Source of the DNA: Planctomycetales bacterium
GTDB lineage: Bacteria; Planctomycetota; Planctomycetia; Isosphaerales; Isosphaeraceae
Direction of reading: 5' to 3'
Assembly: GCA_027435495.1 (NCBI GenBank)
Contig: DAHZZC010000030.1
Coordinates: 1-16,120, forward strand
Length of the DNA: 16,120 nt
Shown here: positions 7,276 through 14,271 of the stretch, in pieces
How the letters are laid out: the number at the start of each line of letters is the position of its first letter
How positions within the stretch are numbered: the first letter of the stretch is position 1
The notes under the pieces: generated by a model
The model's database searches: none
What the model saw: only the letters and a program-made list of their open reading frames with translations
What the model was told of the DNA's origin: nothing
Position numbers and translations under genes: made by a program

Positions 7276-8475
7276 TCAGGCCAGCCTCGGTAAGAGCCGT
7301 TCGACGATCGTCTTGCCGATGTTCAGCGAGGCGGTCGCCGCTAGCGACGGCGCGTTGTTCACGTGAACAACCCGGTCGGCTTCCTGGATCAAAAAGTCGT
7401 CGACCATCCCGCCGTCGGGCAGAACGGCCTGTGCCCGGATCCCCGCCGGCGCGGCGTGCAGGTGCTCGGCCTGGATCTCGGGGACGAGCCGCTGAAGCGC
7501 CCGGACAAACGCCGACTTGCTGGCCGATCGCCACATCTCACCCAGCCCGGTCTTCCAGTACTTCGCGGCGAGCTTGCGGAAGCCGGGATAGGCGAGCGTC
7601 TCGGCGAGGTCGGCGAGGTTGATGTCGGTCTTCCGGTATCCCTCGCGAGCCATCGCCAGCACGGCGTTCGGGCCGCACTCCACGCCCCCCTCCACCATCC
7701 GGGTGAAGTGAACGCCGAGGAACGGAAAATTGGGGTCGGGCACGGGATAGATCAGGTTCTTGCAGAGGTGCTCGGCGTCGTGCGTCAGCTCGAAATACTC
7801 GCCGCGGAACGGGACGATCTTGGCCTCGGGTGCCTGGCCGCTCATCGCGGTGACGCGGTCGCAGTGCAGCCCCGCGCAGTTGACGACCTGCCGCGCCTCG
7901 ACCTGTCCGGCGGCGGTGGTCAGAACCACGCGATCGGACATCCGCTCGAACTTCTCAACCCGGGCGGAGGTGAGCACCTGCCCCTCACGCTCGCGAACCC
8001 GCTCGGCGAGTCGCTGGCAGACCTGCTTGTAGTTGACGATCCCAGCCTCGGGAACGTGGATGGCCCGGATCCCGGCGGCGTGCGGCTCCAGCTCCGAAAG
8101 GCTCTCGCGGCCGATCACCTCGCACTTCACGCCGTTGGCCTGGCCGCGCTCGTAGATCCGCTCCATCGCGGGGAGGTCGTTCTCGTCGATCGCGACAATC
8201 ACCTTGCCGCAGATCTCGTAGGAAATCCCTTCCTCGGCACAGAAGGCTTCCATCCGCTTCTTCCCCTCTCGGCAGTTGATCGCCTTGAGGGAGCCCGGCT
8301 TGTAATAGATGCCCGAGTGGAGCACACCCGAGTTGTGCCCGGTCTGGTGCTGGGCCAGTTCGGGCTCCTTCTCCAGCACGACGACCTTCGTGCCGGGCCG
8401 CTCTCGGGTGAGTTGATAGGCGGTCGCCAGGCCGACGATCCCACCGCCGATGATGGCCACGTCCGTCGAGATCAT
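7276..8475 (-). CDS. lhgO: L-2-hydroxyglutarate oxidase (LhgO-type FAD enzyme)
   Basis: From ATG 8473-8475 this gives 399 residues, the usual length of the family. The N-terminus is an FAD Rossmann motif (DVAIIGGGIVGLATAYQL). It is followed by QTGHNSGVLHSGIYYKPGS, VPFRGEYFEL, NLIYPVPDPNFPFLGVHFT and ECGPNAVLAMAREGY, all characteristic of LhgO, and a C-terminal NNAPSLAATASLNIG. The enzyme oxidises L-2-hydroxyglutarate to 2-oxoglutarate and passes electrons to the quinone pool. The frame stays open upstream to 8664, but the FAD motif begins immediately after this ATG, and AGGA four bases before it gives a short-spaced ribosome site. It is followed at 28 bases by an Ldh-family oxidoreductase. 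Confidence 0.92.
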   Translation of the reverse strand: MISTDVAIIGGGIVGLATAYQLTRERPGTKVVVLEKEPELAQHQTGHNSGVLHSGIYYKPGSLKAINCREGKKRMEAFCAEEGISYEICGKVIVAIDENDLPAMERIYERGQANGVKCEVIGRESLSELEPHAAGIRAIHVPEAGIVNYKQVCQRLAERVREREGQVLTSARVEKFERMSDRVVLTTAAGQVEARQVVNCAGLHCDRVTAMSGQAPEAKIVPFRGEYFELTHDAEHLCKNLIYPVPDPNFPFLGVHFTRMVEGGVECGPNAVLAMAREGYRKTDINLADLAETLAYPGFRKLAAKYWKTGLGEMWRSASKSAFVRALQRLVPEIQAEHLHAAPAGIRAQAVLPDGGMVDDFLIQEADRVVHVNNAPSLAATASLNIGKTIVERLLPRLA

Positions 8476-8589
8476 GATGTCCTCGCGCCCAGGGAGGCCG
8501 GCGCCCGGCCACGCGCAGGGCCGCCATCCTTCGGAGGAAACAGCGTAACCGACGAGCGGCCCGCGCGGCCAGATGGCGACGGCCGCCAA

Positions 8590-8664
8590 TCCGCCCTTGG
8601 CAACGATGATCTCGGTGGCCTTGATGACGGCGAGTATCTGGTCGCCGGGCTGAGGCATCTCCAC
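8590..8664 (-). pseudogene. TOBE-like coding remnant in frame upstream of lhgO
   Basis: In frame with lhgO but before its start, the sequence reads MPQPGDQILAVIKATEIIVA. This resembles the closing strand of molybdate-binding TOBE/molbindin domains (pattern GdevyAvIKAtdVm). Third positions are almost all G or C, as in coding DNA. No convincing ribosome site precedes it, and the residues between it and lhgO (GGLAAVAIWPRGPLVGYAV onward) look unconserved. It is either a fragment of a lost molybdate protein or, less likely, an N-terminal extension of LhgO. The rest of 8476-8717 shows nothing else. Confidence 0.4.
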
Positions 8665-8717
8665 GATTGACCACGATGGTAGGTAACGACGAGGGAGATC
8701 GGCAAGGCCCCGGGCGG

Positions 8718-9137
8718 TCAGTCGCGCCAGTTGACGAGGGTCAGCGGATAGCCGAGTTGCTGGACCCGGAGGAAGTGGGCGGTGTTGCCCGTCGCCAGGT
8801 CGAGGCCATGCTGAAGGGCGATCGCCGCGATGACGGTGTCGGCGAGTCCGATCGGCTGGCCGATTCGCTCCAGTTCACCTCCGATCCGCCCGGCCAGCTC
8901 GGCAGCCAATAGTTCCAGGGGCACGACCTCTATCAAGGCAAGCGACCCGACGAAGGCTTGCAAGCGGCGGAGGCTCTGCTTCCTCTGATATCCCCGGATG
9001 ACTTCCGCCACGCTGACAACCGAGATCGTATAGCGGCCGAAGGCTTGAAGATAGGTGGCCGCATTGCGGAGGACGACCGGATCGACGGCCTTCCCGATCT
9101 CCGAGAGGATGTCGGTGTCGAGCAGGGTCTTATTCAA
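8718..9137 (-). CDS. vapC: VapC-type PIN-domain toxin (ribonuclease)
   Basis: From the TTG at 9135-9137 this gives a 139-residue PIN protein. The acidic residues of the active site are visible: TLLDTDILSE (Asp7 and Asp9), VSVAEVIRG (Glu45), GLADTVIAAIA (Asp100), then ATGNTAHF (Asn118). PIN toxins of this type cut tRNA or other RNA and are held inactive by the partner antitoxin. No ATG or GTG lies between the overlap and the LLDTDIL motif; starting further upstream would add a basic segment that is the antitoxin in another frame. The TTG lies within the last codons of the antitoxin, giving an 8-base overlap (GTTGAATAA) that implies translational coupling. The toxin appears intact. Confidence 0.9.
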   Translation of the reverse strand: MNKTLLDTDILSEIGKAVDPVVLRNAATYLQAFGRYTISVVSVAEVIRGYQRKQSLRRLQAFVGSLALIEVVPLELLAAELAGRIGGELERIGQPIGLADTVIAAIALQHGLDLATGNTAHFLRVQQLGYPLTLVNWRD

Positions 9138-9405
9138 CGTCGATGTCCCGCCAGGGCTCCTCTCGCCACCGCATCGCATCGGCAACAATCTCGTCGATCT
9201 CGTCCGGGTGGTCCCGGAACAGGCCCATCAGCGGGTCATGCACCCCGGCGGGCGCGGCGGGCGCCGGCTGCGGTCGATTCCGGTCGATGTCGTGGAGCAG
9301 TCGGCGGGCGGCCTCAGCCATTGCGTCATCGATCGAGGGGAACCGACCTCCCTCGACCTGTGCCCGCAGCGCCGATTCCAATCCCTCGGGTAAGTGGATT
9401 TCCAT
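9130..9405 (-). CDS. Antitoxin partner of the PIN toxin (short ribbon-helix-helix/ParD-like)
   Basis: This 91-residue protein begins MEIHLPEGLESALRAQVEGG with SIDDAMAEAARRLL, a short strand then helices as in ribbon-helix-helix antitoxins. A Pro/Ala linker (RPQPAPAAPAGV) leads to a distinct acidic C-terminus, HDPLMGLFRDHPDEIDEIVA, ending EEPWRDIDVE. By analogy the tail would neutralise the toxin, and the N-terminus would bind DNA and repress the operon. ATG 9403-9405 is preceded by GGAGGG with nine bases spacing. The gene is immediately upstream of the toxin and overlaps it by eight bases, the usual antitoxin-first order. Assignment is by gene context and N-terminal pattern; the antitoxin family name is uncertain. 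Confidence 0.85.
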   Translation of the reverse strand: MEIHLPEGLESALRAQVEGGRFPSIDDAMAEAARRLLHDIDRNRPQPAPAAPAGVHDPLMGLFRDHPDEIDEIVADAMRWREEPWRDIDVE

Positions 9406-9477
9406 GAGGCATAGCCCTCCCTTCCTCCAGGATATCCATTTCTCCCGCCGCCGCGAAGTGCGTTCGACCGTTCAGAA

Positions 9478-9582
9478 TCTGTCCCGGAATTTGAGTTTCG
9501 GGGCGAGCGGTGGGCGTCAGCCCCCTGTCTTCCGGCCGATCGGACAGGCGGCTGACGCCCCCCGCTTGCCTTCCGGGACAGA
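9478..9582. repeat. 105-base imperfect inverted repeat (REP/MITE-like hairpin)
   Basis: The outer arms TCTGTCCCGGAA (9478-9489) and TTCCGGGACAGA (9571-9582) are exact. The inner arms GGGCGTCAGCCCCCTGTC (9512-9529) and GACAGGCGGCTGACGCCC (9543-9560) match at 17 of 18 positions. Middle arms 9502-9510 and 9562-9570 pair with one G-T. An unpaired 12-base bulge sits on the left and the loop is about 13 bases. It fills most of the 240-base gap between the zinc-ribbon gene and the antitoxin. Such GGCTGACGCC-type palindromes look like dispersed extragenic repeats; a transcription-terminating role is also possible. Confidence 0.8.
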
Positions 9583-9645
9583 CTCTCAGCGCCGCCAAAC
9601 GACGAGGATCAGCGGCCCGCGCAGCGGGTCCTCCGGATCGCAATG

Positions 9646-9885
9646 TCAGGCGTGCCATCTCCGATAGCATGTGCCGCTCAATCCGATCGTTCGTAGTTCC
9701 GACTCGGTCGCAGCTCGGAACTGTCCGTATGGGACCTCATGACAATACGGGCAAGGGACATCCGGGTAGCAGATGCTCTGGTCGGGATCAAATGCCGGGT
9801 TGCGCACGTCTCGGATCAGTTCGTCGACCTCGCTGCACCTGCCCATGACCGTGCCACAAGCGGGACACGCGACCAGGACGAGCAT
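9646..9885 (-). CDS. Small zinc-ribbon-like protein, unknown function
   Basis: From ATG 9883-9885 this gives 79 residues. I do not recognise a named family. It opens MLVLVACPACGTVMGRC, giving a CPAC knuckle at residues 7-10, and later has VPCPYCHEVPYGQF, giving a second CPYC knuckle. Two CxxC pairs are expected to hold one zinc ion, as in zinc ribbons. No signal peptide or membrane segment is seen, so it should be cytoplasmic. The frame is open upstream to TTG 9912 through an Arg-rich stretch. The ATG is chosen because the beta strand and knuckle start there, though no well-spaced ribosome site decides it. It lies upstream of the antitoxin, separated by the large inverted repeat. Confidence 0.6.
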   Translation of the reverse strand: MLVLVACPACGTVMGRCSEVDELIRDVRNPAFDPDQSICYPDVPCPYCHEVPYGQFRAATESELRTIGLSGTCYRRWHA

Positions 9886-9963
9886 CCCTCGCCGCCGCAG
9901 TAACACGGACAACGCGGATTGGTGAGGATGAAAGCCTCGCCTCGAAGATCACGCCACATGAGC

Positions 9964-12363
9964 CTATCTCCGGATCAGCCAGACCTCCGCCACCTGGCAG
10001 CCTCGACCGTTGCCCCGAAGGCGATCGACCTGAAACTCGAGGTCGAGCGAGCCATCCTCGGTCGCCGATTGCGGGACGTCAAACTCCATCGGCGCAGGGT
10101 CATGCGGCTTCTCCAGAAACGGATGGATCTCAATCGATCCGTCGGCGACCATCCGCATCAGCGCCTGGAACATGTCGCCGGTGTAGACAACCCTCACCTT
10201 GTAAGCGGTCTCGCGATCGAGGTGAGCGTAGTGCATCCGGAGCGGTTGGCCGTAGAGCGTTCCCGCGTGTCGGCACCAGCTCCGCCGCCAGCCCGGGTCC
10301 TGGTCGAAGGCGGTCATCGGACCATGGATCGCCGCCGGGTCCTCAGCGTACGGTCGGCCGGGCACCAGGTGCGGTCGCCGCGCCGGGTTCCCCAGCTCGT
10401 CGTAGAAGCCCCCAGGGCCGGGATTCGTCCAGTCCACAATCGCCTCGATCGCCTTCAGGCGGTCGGCCTCGGAACCAAGCTTCCGGATCGCCGCGAATCG
10501 CTGTTCGAGCCATTCGCGATCGTTGAGAATCTGGTCGATCGTGTCGAGGTTTGCGCCCCGACCGACCGAGATCGCCCGGTATCGATCGACGCTCAACTGC
10601 ATCCGAATACTCTGAAACAGTGCCTCGCCCAGCTCGAAGACCCGGGCCCGAAGGTCGGCCGCGACCGGCTCGGATCGAGCCCGGTCGAGGATCACCGCGG
10701 CCCGCTCCATCGACGCGATCGAGCCCCGATCGCGGGCTGTGCGGAGCGCCTCCATCGCGCGATTCTGAAGGTCGGTCTCGTGGACCAGCCGAGCGCGCTC
10801 ATAGGCGTCGTAATGGGCCCGGTAGAGCGCCTGCTGGAACCGCCAGTTCGCCAGCACCCGGGGCGCGACCCTGCGCTCCAGCGACCGGAATTGAGCGAGC
10901 GTCGTCTCGACCGAATCGTTCGACAGCAGCGGGCCCCGCCAGTTCTTTTCGAGGGCAAAAAGCCCGCGCGCGAAGGCGTCGGCATCGGCGTCATTGAGGC
11001 CGATCAGGCATCGTCCGTACTCGCGCAAAACGTCGAGCAGATCAACCGACGGGTCCCATCCCAGCGCGCTCCAGACGAACTTGTTCACGTCGTCGTTGCA
11101 ACCCTCGGAATAGCTGAGAAACCCGATCGTCTGGTCGGCGAAGGCGTGGAAGATCGCCGACTCATCCACCGGCCTCGGGTTGATCGTCTCGCGAGCCTCG
11201 GTGAGGGCGTAGGCGAGGTCCCAGTCGGGGACGGGGTACTGACACCGGAGGCTGTGGGTGATGTCGGGATAGTCGCGGATCGGATAGCGAGACGGGACGA
11301 GCTTCCGCAACTCCGGGAGGCCGATTCGGACCTGCGGGCCATACACGACGCCCGAGAGCCAGGCCGGCTCGGCCTTCAGCAGTTCGACAAACTCGGCCAG
11401 CCAGTCGGCCGAAAACCCCTGCGGCGAGACCCACATCTGGGCCTCAGGATGATACCGCTTCAGGTTGGCGGTCTGTTTCTCCAGAAGGGCCAGCAGGAAC
11501 TTCGGCTGGGTGTGGCCGGGATCGCCGCCGGGGACGAACACGGCGTCGACCCTCGGTAGCTTTTGAAAAATCTCGGCCCATTCCTCGACCGCGCGCCCGA
11601 CCGTCTTTGGGTCGGAGTAATCGGCGTCCATCGCCGGGAACCAGAGCCAGACGTCGAGCCCGTACTGATCGGCGATCTTCGACATGCCGACCATCATTTC
11701 CATCGGCGGACGGGGAAAGTGCGGGCTGTCAGCGTCGTCGTCGGAGCGGGGCGGGATCAGCTCGATCGCGTTGGTGCCGAACATCGCCAGATCGCGAAGG
11801 TAACGGTCCCACTGCGGGAGATCCCAGGCATCATAGGAATTGGTCTTGGGACGATAGCCAAGTTGATGCCCACGGAGGCGATATCGAGGCGCCTCGTCCC
11901 GATCAACCGGCCCCGGCAGCGCCACCTTCCCCGGACCGGTTCGAAGCGTCCGAAGCAACCGCCCGACCCCGAACAGAACTCCGCGCCCGTCGTGACCGGC
12001 GACGACGATCGTCGGTGCGCCGGGGCCGCCCGTGACGGTCCGGATCGCGAACCCATCGGGCTGGCCCGCTCCGGTCGGGACGTGACCGCGGAGCCGGCCG
12101 GTCGACTCGCGAAGCAATCGAACCGGACCAACCGCGACGACCGGGACATCCCCGGTCGGCCAGCGGAGCATCACGTCCCAGCCAATCCCCGACCGCGCCC
12201 GGACCTCCTCGACCAGCACCTTCACCGCGTTCTGCTCGGGCCCGGAGAGACCGTCCGGGACGACCACCACGGCGCGGGCGAGGTCGATCGGGTCGGCCGT
12301 CGATCGCCCCGGCGCCGCGGCGACCACGCCCATCGTCCACATCAACCAGCACGCCACTCGCAT
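9964..12363 (-). CDS. Secreted glycoside-hydrolase-like protein, specificity unknown
   Basis: This 799-residue protein has an N-terminal signal peptide (MRVACWLMWTMGVVAAAPG, probable cleavage near residue 24). Residues about 27-145 (ARAVVVVPDGLSGPEQNAVK, then PTIVVAGHDGRGVLFGVGRL) resemble the zincin-like N-terminal domain that precedes GH20 and GH67 barrels. A TIM-barrel-like segment follows, with RYRLRGHQLGYRPKTNSYDA, NAIELIPP, LDVWLWFPAMD, VDAVFVPGGDPGHTQPK, AQMWVSPQGF and FLSYSEGCNDDVNKF. Residues about 430-620 look helical, and the last 150 (YAHLDRETAYKVRVVYTGDM) suggest a beta-sandwich. I cannot assign the catalytic residues; acidic candidates lie in FVPGGDPGHT and SYSEGCNDD. ATG 12361-12363 follows GAGAGGG at seven bases. 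It is divergent from the permease. A polysaccharide-degrading periplasmic enzyme is the best guess. Confidence 0.75.
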   Translation of the reverse strand: MRVACWLMWTMGVVAAAPGRSTADPIDLARAVVVVPDGLSGPEQNAVKVLVEEVRARSGIGWDVMLRWPTGDVPVVAVGPVRLLRESTGRLRGHVPTGAGQPDGFAIRTVTGGPGAPTIVVAGHDGRGVLFGVGRLLRTLRTGPGKVALPGPVDRDEAPRYRLRGHQLGYRPKTNSYDAWDLPQWDRYLRDLAMFGTNAIELIPPRSDDDADSPHFPRPPMEMMVGMSKIADQYGLDVWLWFPAMDADYSDPKTVGRAVEEWAEIFQKLPRVDAVFVPGGDPGHTQPKFLLALLEKQTANLKRYHPEAQMWVSPQGFSADWLAEFVELLKAEPAWLSGVVYGPQVRIGLPELRKLVPSRYPIRDYPDITHSLRCQYPVPDWDLAYALTEARETINPRPVDESAIFHAFADQTIGFLSYSEGCNDDVNKFVWSALGWDPSVDLLDVLREYGRCLIGLNDADADAFARGLFALEKNWRGPLLSNDSVETTLAQFRSLERRVAPRVLANWRFQQALYRAHYDAYERARLVHETDLQNRAMEALRTARDRGSIASMERAAVILDRARSEPVAADLRARVFELGEALFQSIRMQLSVDRYRAISVGRGANLDTIDQILNDREWLEQRFAAIRKLGSEADRLKAIEAIVDWTNPGPGGFYDELGNPARRPHLVPGRPYAEDPAAIHGPMTAFDQDPGWRRSWCRHAGTLYGQPLRMHYAHLDRETAYKVRVVYTGDMFQALMRMVADGSIEIHPFLEKPHDPAPMEFDVPQSATEDGSLDLEFQVDRLRGNGRGCQVAEVWLIRR

Positions 12364-12391
12364 CGATCGGCCCTCTCATCCATCTCAGTGT

Positions 12392-12420
12392 TTGACAATC
12401 GTACGAAAGCTGGGGACAAT
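12392..12420 (+). promoter_or_regulatory. Sigma-70-type promoter for the ABC-2 permease
   Basis: TTGACA (12392-12397) and GACAAT (12415-12420; four of six) are separated by an ideal 17 bases in the 145-base divergent intergenic region. The predicted transcript would have a leader of about 80 bases before the start codon at 12509. The same segment lies about 30 bases in front of the minus-strand hydrolase start, so the two genes could interfere at this point. Confidence 0.6.
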
Positions 12421-12508
12421 CCCGAGGATACATCCAAGGGCCGCTCGAAGCCACGGTGCGGCGAGGCCGGGTCGGGGGATGTAGCCTCGATCGCGAAGGG
12501 GATTCGCC

Positions 12509-14257
12509 ATGCGCCTCAGCCCCGGACCGGTGTTCGTCTACGAGGGAATGCTGGCGGCCCGGCGATGGCAAACGTACGCCGTCCGGGCGATGGTGGTCGC
12601 GGCGATCCTCATCGGGCTCGGGCTGACCTGGCAATCCTTGACGAGGAACATGGCGCCCGATCGCATCGTCAAGATCCGCGATCTATCGACGTTCGGCGAG
12701 TCGATCTACAGGACGATCGCAATGGTCGAGGTGTCGATGATCCTGTTGATCGCGCCGGCGACGACGGCCGGGGCCGTCTGCCTGGATCGGGCACGCGGAA
12801 CGCTCGCTCATATAATGACGACCGACCTCTCCTCGGCCGAGATCGTGCTGGGTAAGCTGGGCGTCCGGCTGCTCCCGGTGCTGGGGCTGGTCGCCGCGAC
12901 GACGCCGGTTTTGTTCCTCGCCTCGCTGCTGGGCGGGATCGAGCCCTCGAAGATCGTCGGGCTGATGATGGTCTCCGCTGGATGCGCGGCGGTCGGCTGC
13001 TCAACGGCGATGGTCCTCTCGGTCCACGGGCGGAAGACGCAGGACGTCCTGATGCTGGCCTACCTGCTGCTGGTGCTCTGGCTGATGGCGCCGCTGCTGG
13101 TGGGCGGCGGATGGCTGCTGGTCACCGGGAGTACCCTGGGAATGAGCGGGCCCTGGATGATCGAGTGGCTCGAGCGGACGAACCCTTACAGTCTGGCCGT
13201 CGGGTCGTCGTGGAGGATCCCGTCGGTGATCGAGGCCAGCCTCGAGTTCCTCGGGGGATCTCTGGCGATCTCGGCGGCGATGATCGCGGTGGCGACGATC
13301 CGGATCCGGAGGAGTGTCGCGCGCGGGCCGGACGTCCCGAAGACCCGGCGATCGCGGGCCCCCTGGCGGCTGAACATCCCCGGCCCGAGCCTCGACGGCA
13401 ACCCGGTCGCCTGGCGCGAGTGGCACCGGTCGCGGCCCTCACGGATGATGCGATTGGTCTGGGCGCTTTACTCGATCCTGGGTGTAGCCTGGATGGTCGC
13501 GATCGCCAGTTCGACGACATGGAGCGGCCCGATCGGCGTCGTCCCGGCGATCTCGATGATGTTCCAGGTGACGATCGGACTGCTGCTCCTGAGCGTCGGA
13601 GCGTCGACCAGCCTGGCCGAGGAACGGGCCAGTGGTAGCCTGGAGCTACTGCTCACCACCACGATCACCACCCGAGAAATCGTCTGGGGGAAGTGGTGGG
13701 GAAGCTTCCGACGGGTCGGTCTGATCGTGTTCTGGCCAATGGCGATGGTCGCGATCCCGGCCGCCTCGCACCTCGCCCCGTTCGCCTGGCTGATCCTGCT
13801 GGGCCTCCTGCTGTCCTACGGGGCAGCAATCACCAGCCTCGGCCTGGCGGCGGCGACCTGGATCGAGCGGCCCGGCCGGGCCGTCGCGGCCTGCGTTGCG
13901 GCGTATGGCCTTTTCCTCATCGGATGGCCGATGGTCGTCTTCCTCATACACGACGCAGGGCCCGGTCGGAACGATCATTTCATCAGAGAGCTCATCATGG
14001 GCGATCCGGCCTACGGCGCGGTCCTGATGACCATGATCATCGCCGATCCAAACGCCTATTTCTTGGGCCAGACTCATGCCGCCGACCTGGAGCTCGCGGC
14101 GATCCTCTGGACAGTGGCCGGCGTCCTCGCCTCGGTTCTGATCAACGCATGGACGATCCATATGTTCGACCGCAAGCTCGGCCGGATGCCGGAACGCGGA
14201 ACGACGCCGCCGAGACCCACGCGGGGGCGCTCGGCGGCGTCGAGATCGAAGGGCTAA
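12509..14257 (+). CDS. ABC-2-type transporter permease, internally duplicated
   Basis: This 582-residue integral membrane protein has about a dozen hydrophobic segments in two halves. Each half carries the ABC-2 permease signature: LDRARGTLAHIMTTDLSSAE with IVLGKL at about residues 92-117, and EERASGSLELLLTTTITTRE with IVWGKW at about 370-396. That makes it a tandem fusion of two six-helix permease units in one chain, joined by a basic cytoplasmic linker (RRSVARGPDVPKTRRSRAPW). It would form a transmembrane channel energised by a separate ATPase, and no ATPase is encoded in the visible neighbourhood. ATG 12509-12511 follows AAGGGG with seven bases spacing. The C-terminus is a short basic tail. 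The cargo cannot be inferred. It converges on the Pro/Ala-rich gene with 14 bases between stops. Confidence 0.88.
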   Translation: MRLSPGPVFVYEGMLAARRWQTYAVRAMVVAAILIGLGLTWQSLTRNMAPDRIVKIRDLSTFGESIYRTIAMVEVSMILLIAPATTAGAVCLDRARGTLAHIMTTDLSSAEIVLGKLGVRLLPVLGLVAATTPVLFLASLLGGIEPSKIVGLMMVSAGCAAVGCSTAMVLSVHGRKTQDVLMLAYLLLVLWLMAPLLVGGGWLLVTGSTLGMSGPWMIEWLERTNPYSLAVGSSWRIPSVIEASLEFLGGSLAISAAMIAVATIRIRRSVARGPDVPKTRRSRAPWRLNIPGPSLDGNPVAWREWHRSRPSRMMRLVWALYSILGVAWMVAIASSTTWSGPIGVVPAISMMFQVTIGLLLLSVGASTSLAEERASGSLELLLTTTITTREIVWGKWWGSFRRVGLIVFWPMAMVAIPAASHLAPFAWLILLGLLLSYGAAITSLGLAAATWIERPGRAVAACVAAYGLFLIGWPMVVFLIHDAGPGRNDHFIRELIMGDPAYGAVLMTMIIADPNAYFLGQTHAADLELAAILWTVAGVLASVLINAWTIHMFDRKLGRMPERGTTPPRPTRGRSAASRSKG

Positions 14258-14271
14258 TCGAAGGCCCCGCC

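Noticed and set aside
7363..8670. 435-residue plus-strand open frame
   Set aside because: It is the antisense shadow of lhgO, whose family motifs are unmistakable on the minus strand.
9919..11559. 546-residue plus-strand open frame
   Set aside because: It is the high-GC shadow of the secreted hydrolase gene on the other strand: Arg/Asp/Val-rich, with no domain or motif.
12364..12420. Minus-strand promoter for the hydrolase opposite the permease promoter
   Set aside because: A TTGTCC-like -35 is present, but no acceptable -10 lies at 16-18 bases, so no call is made.
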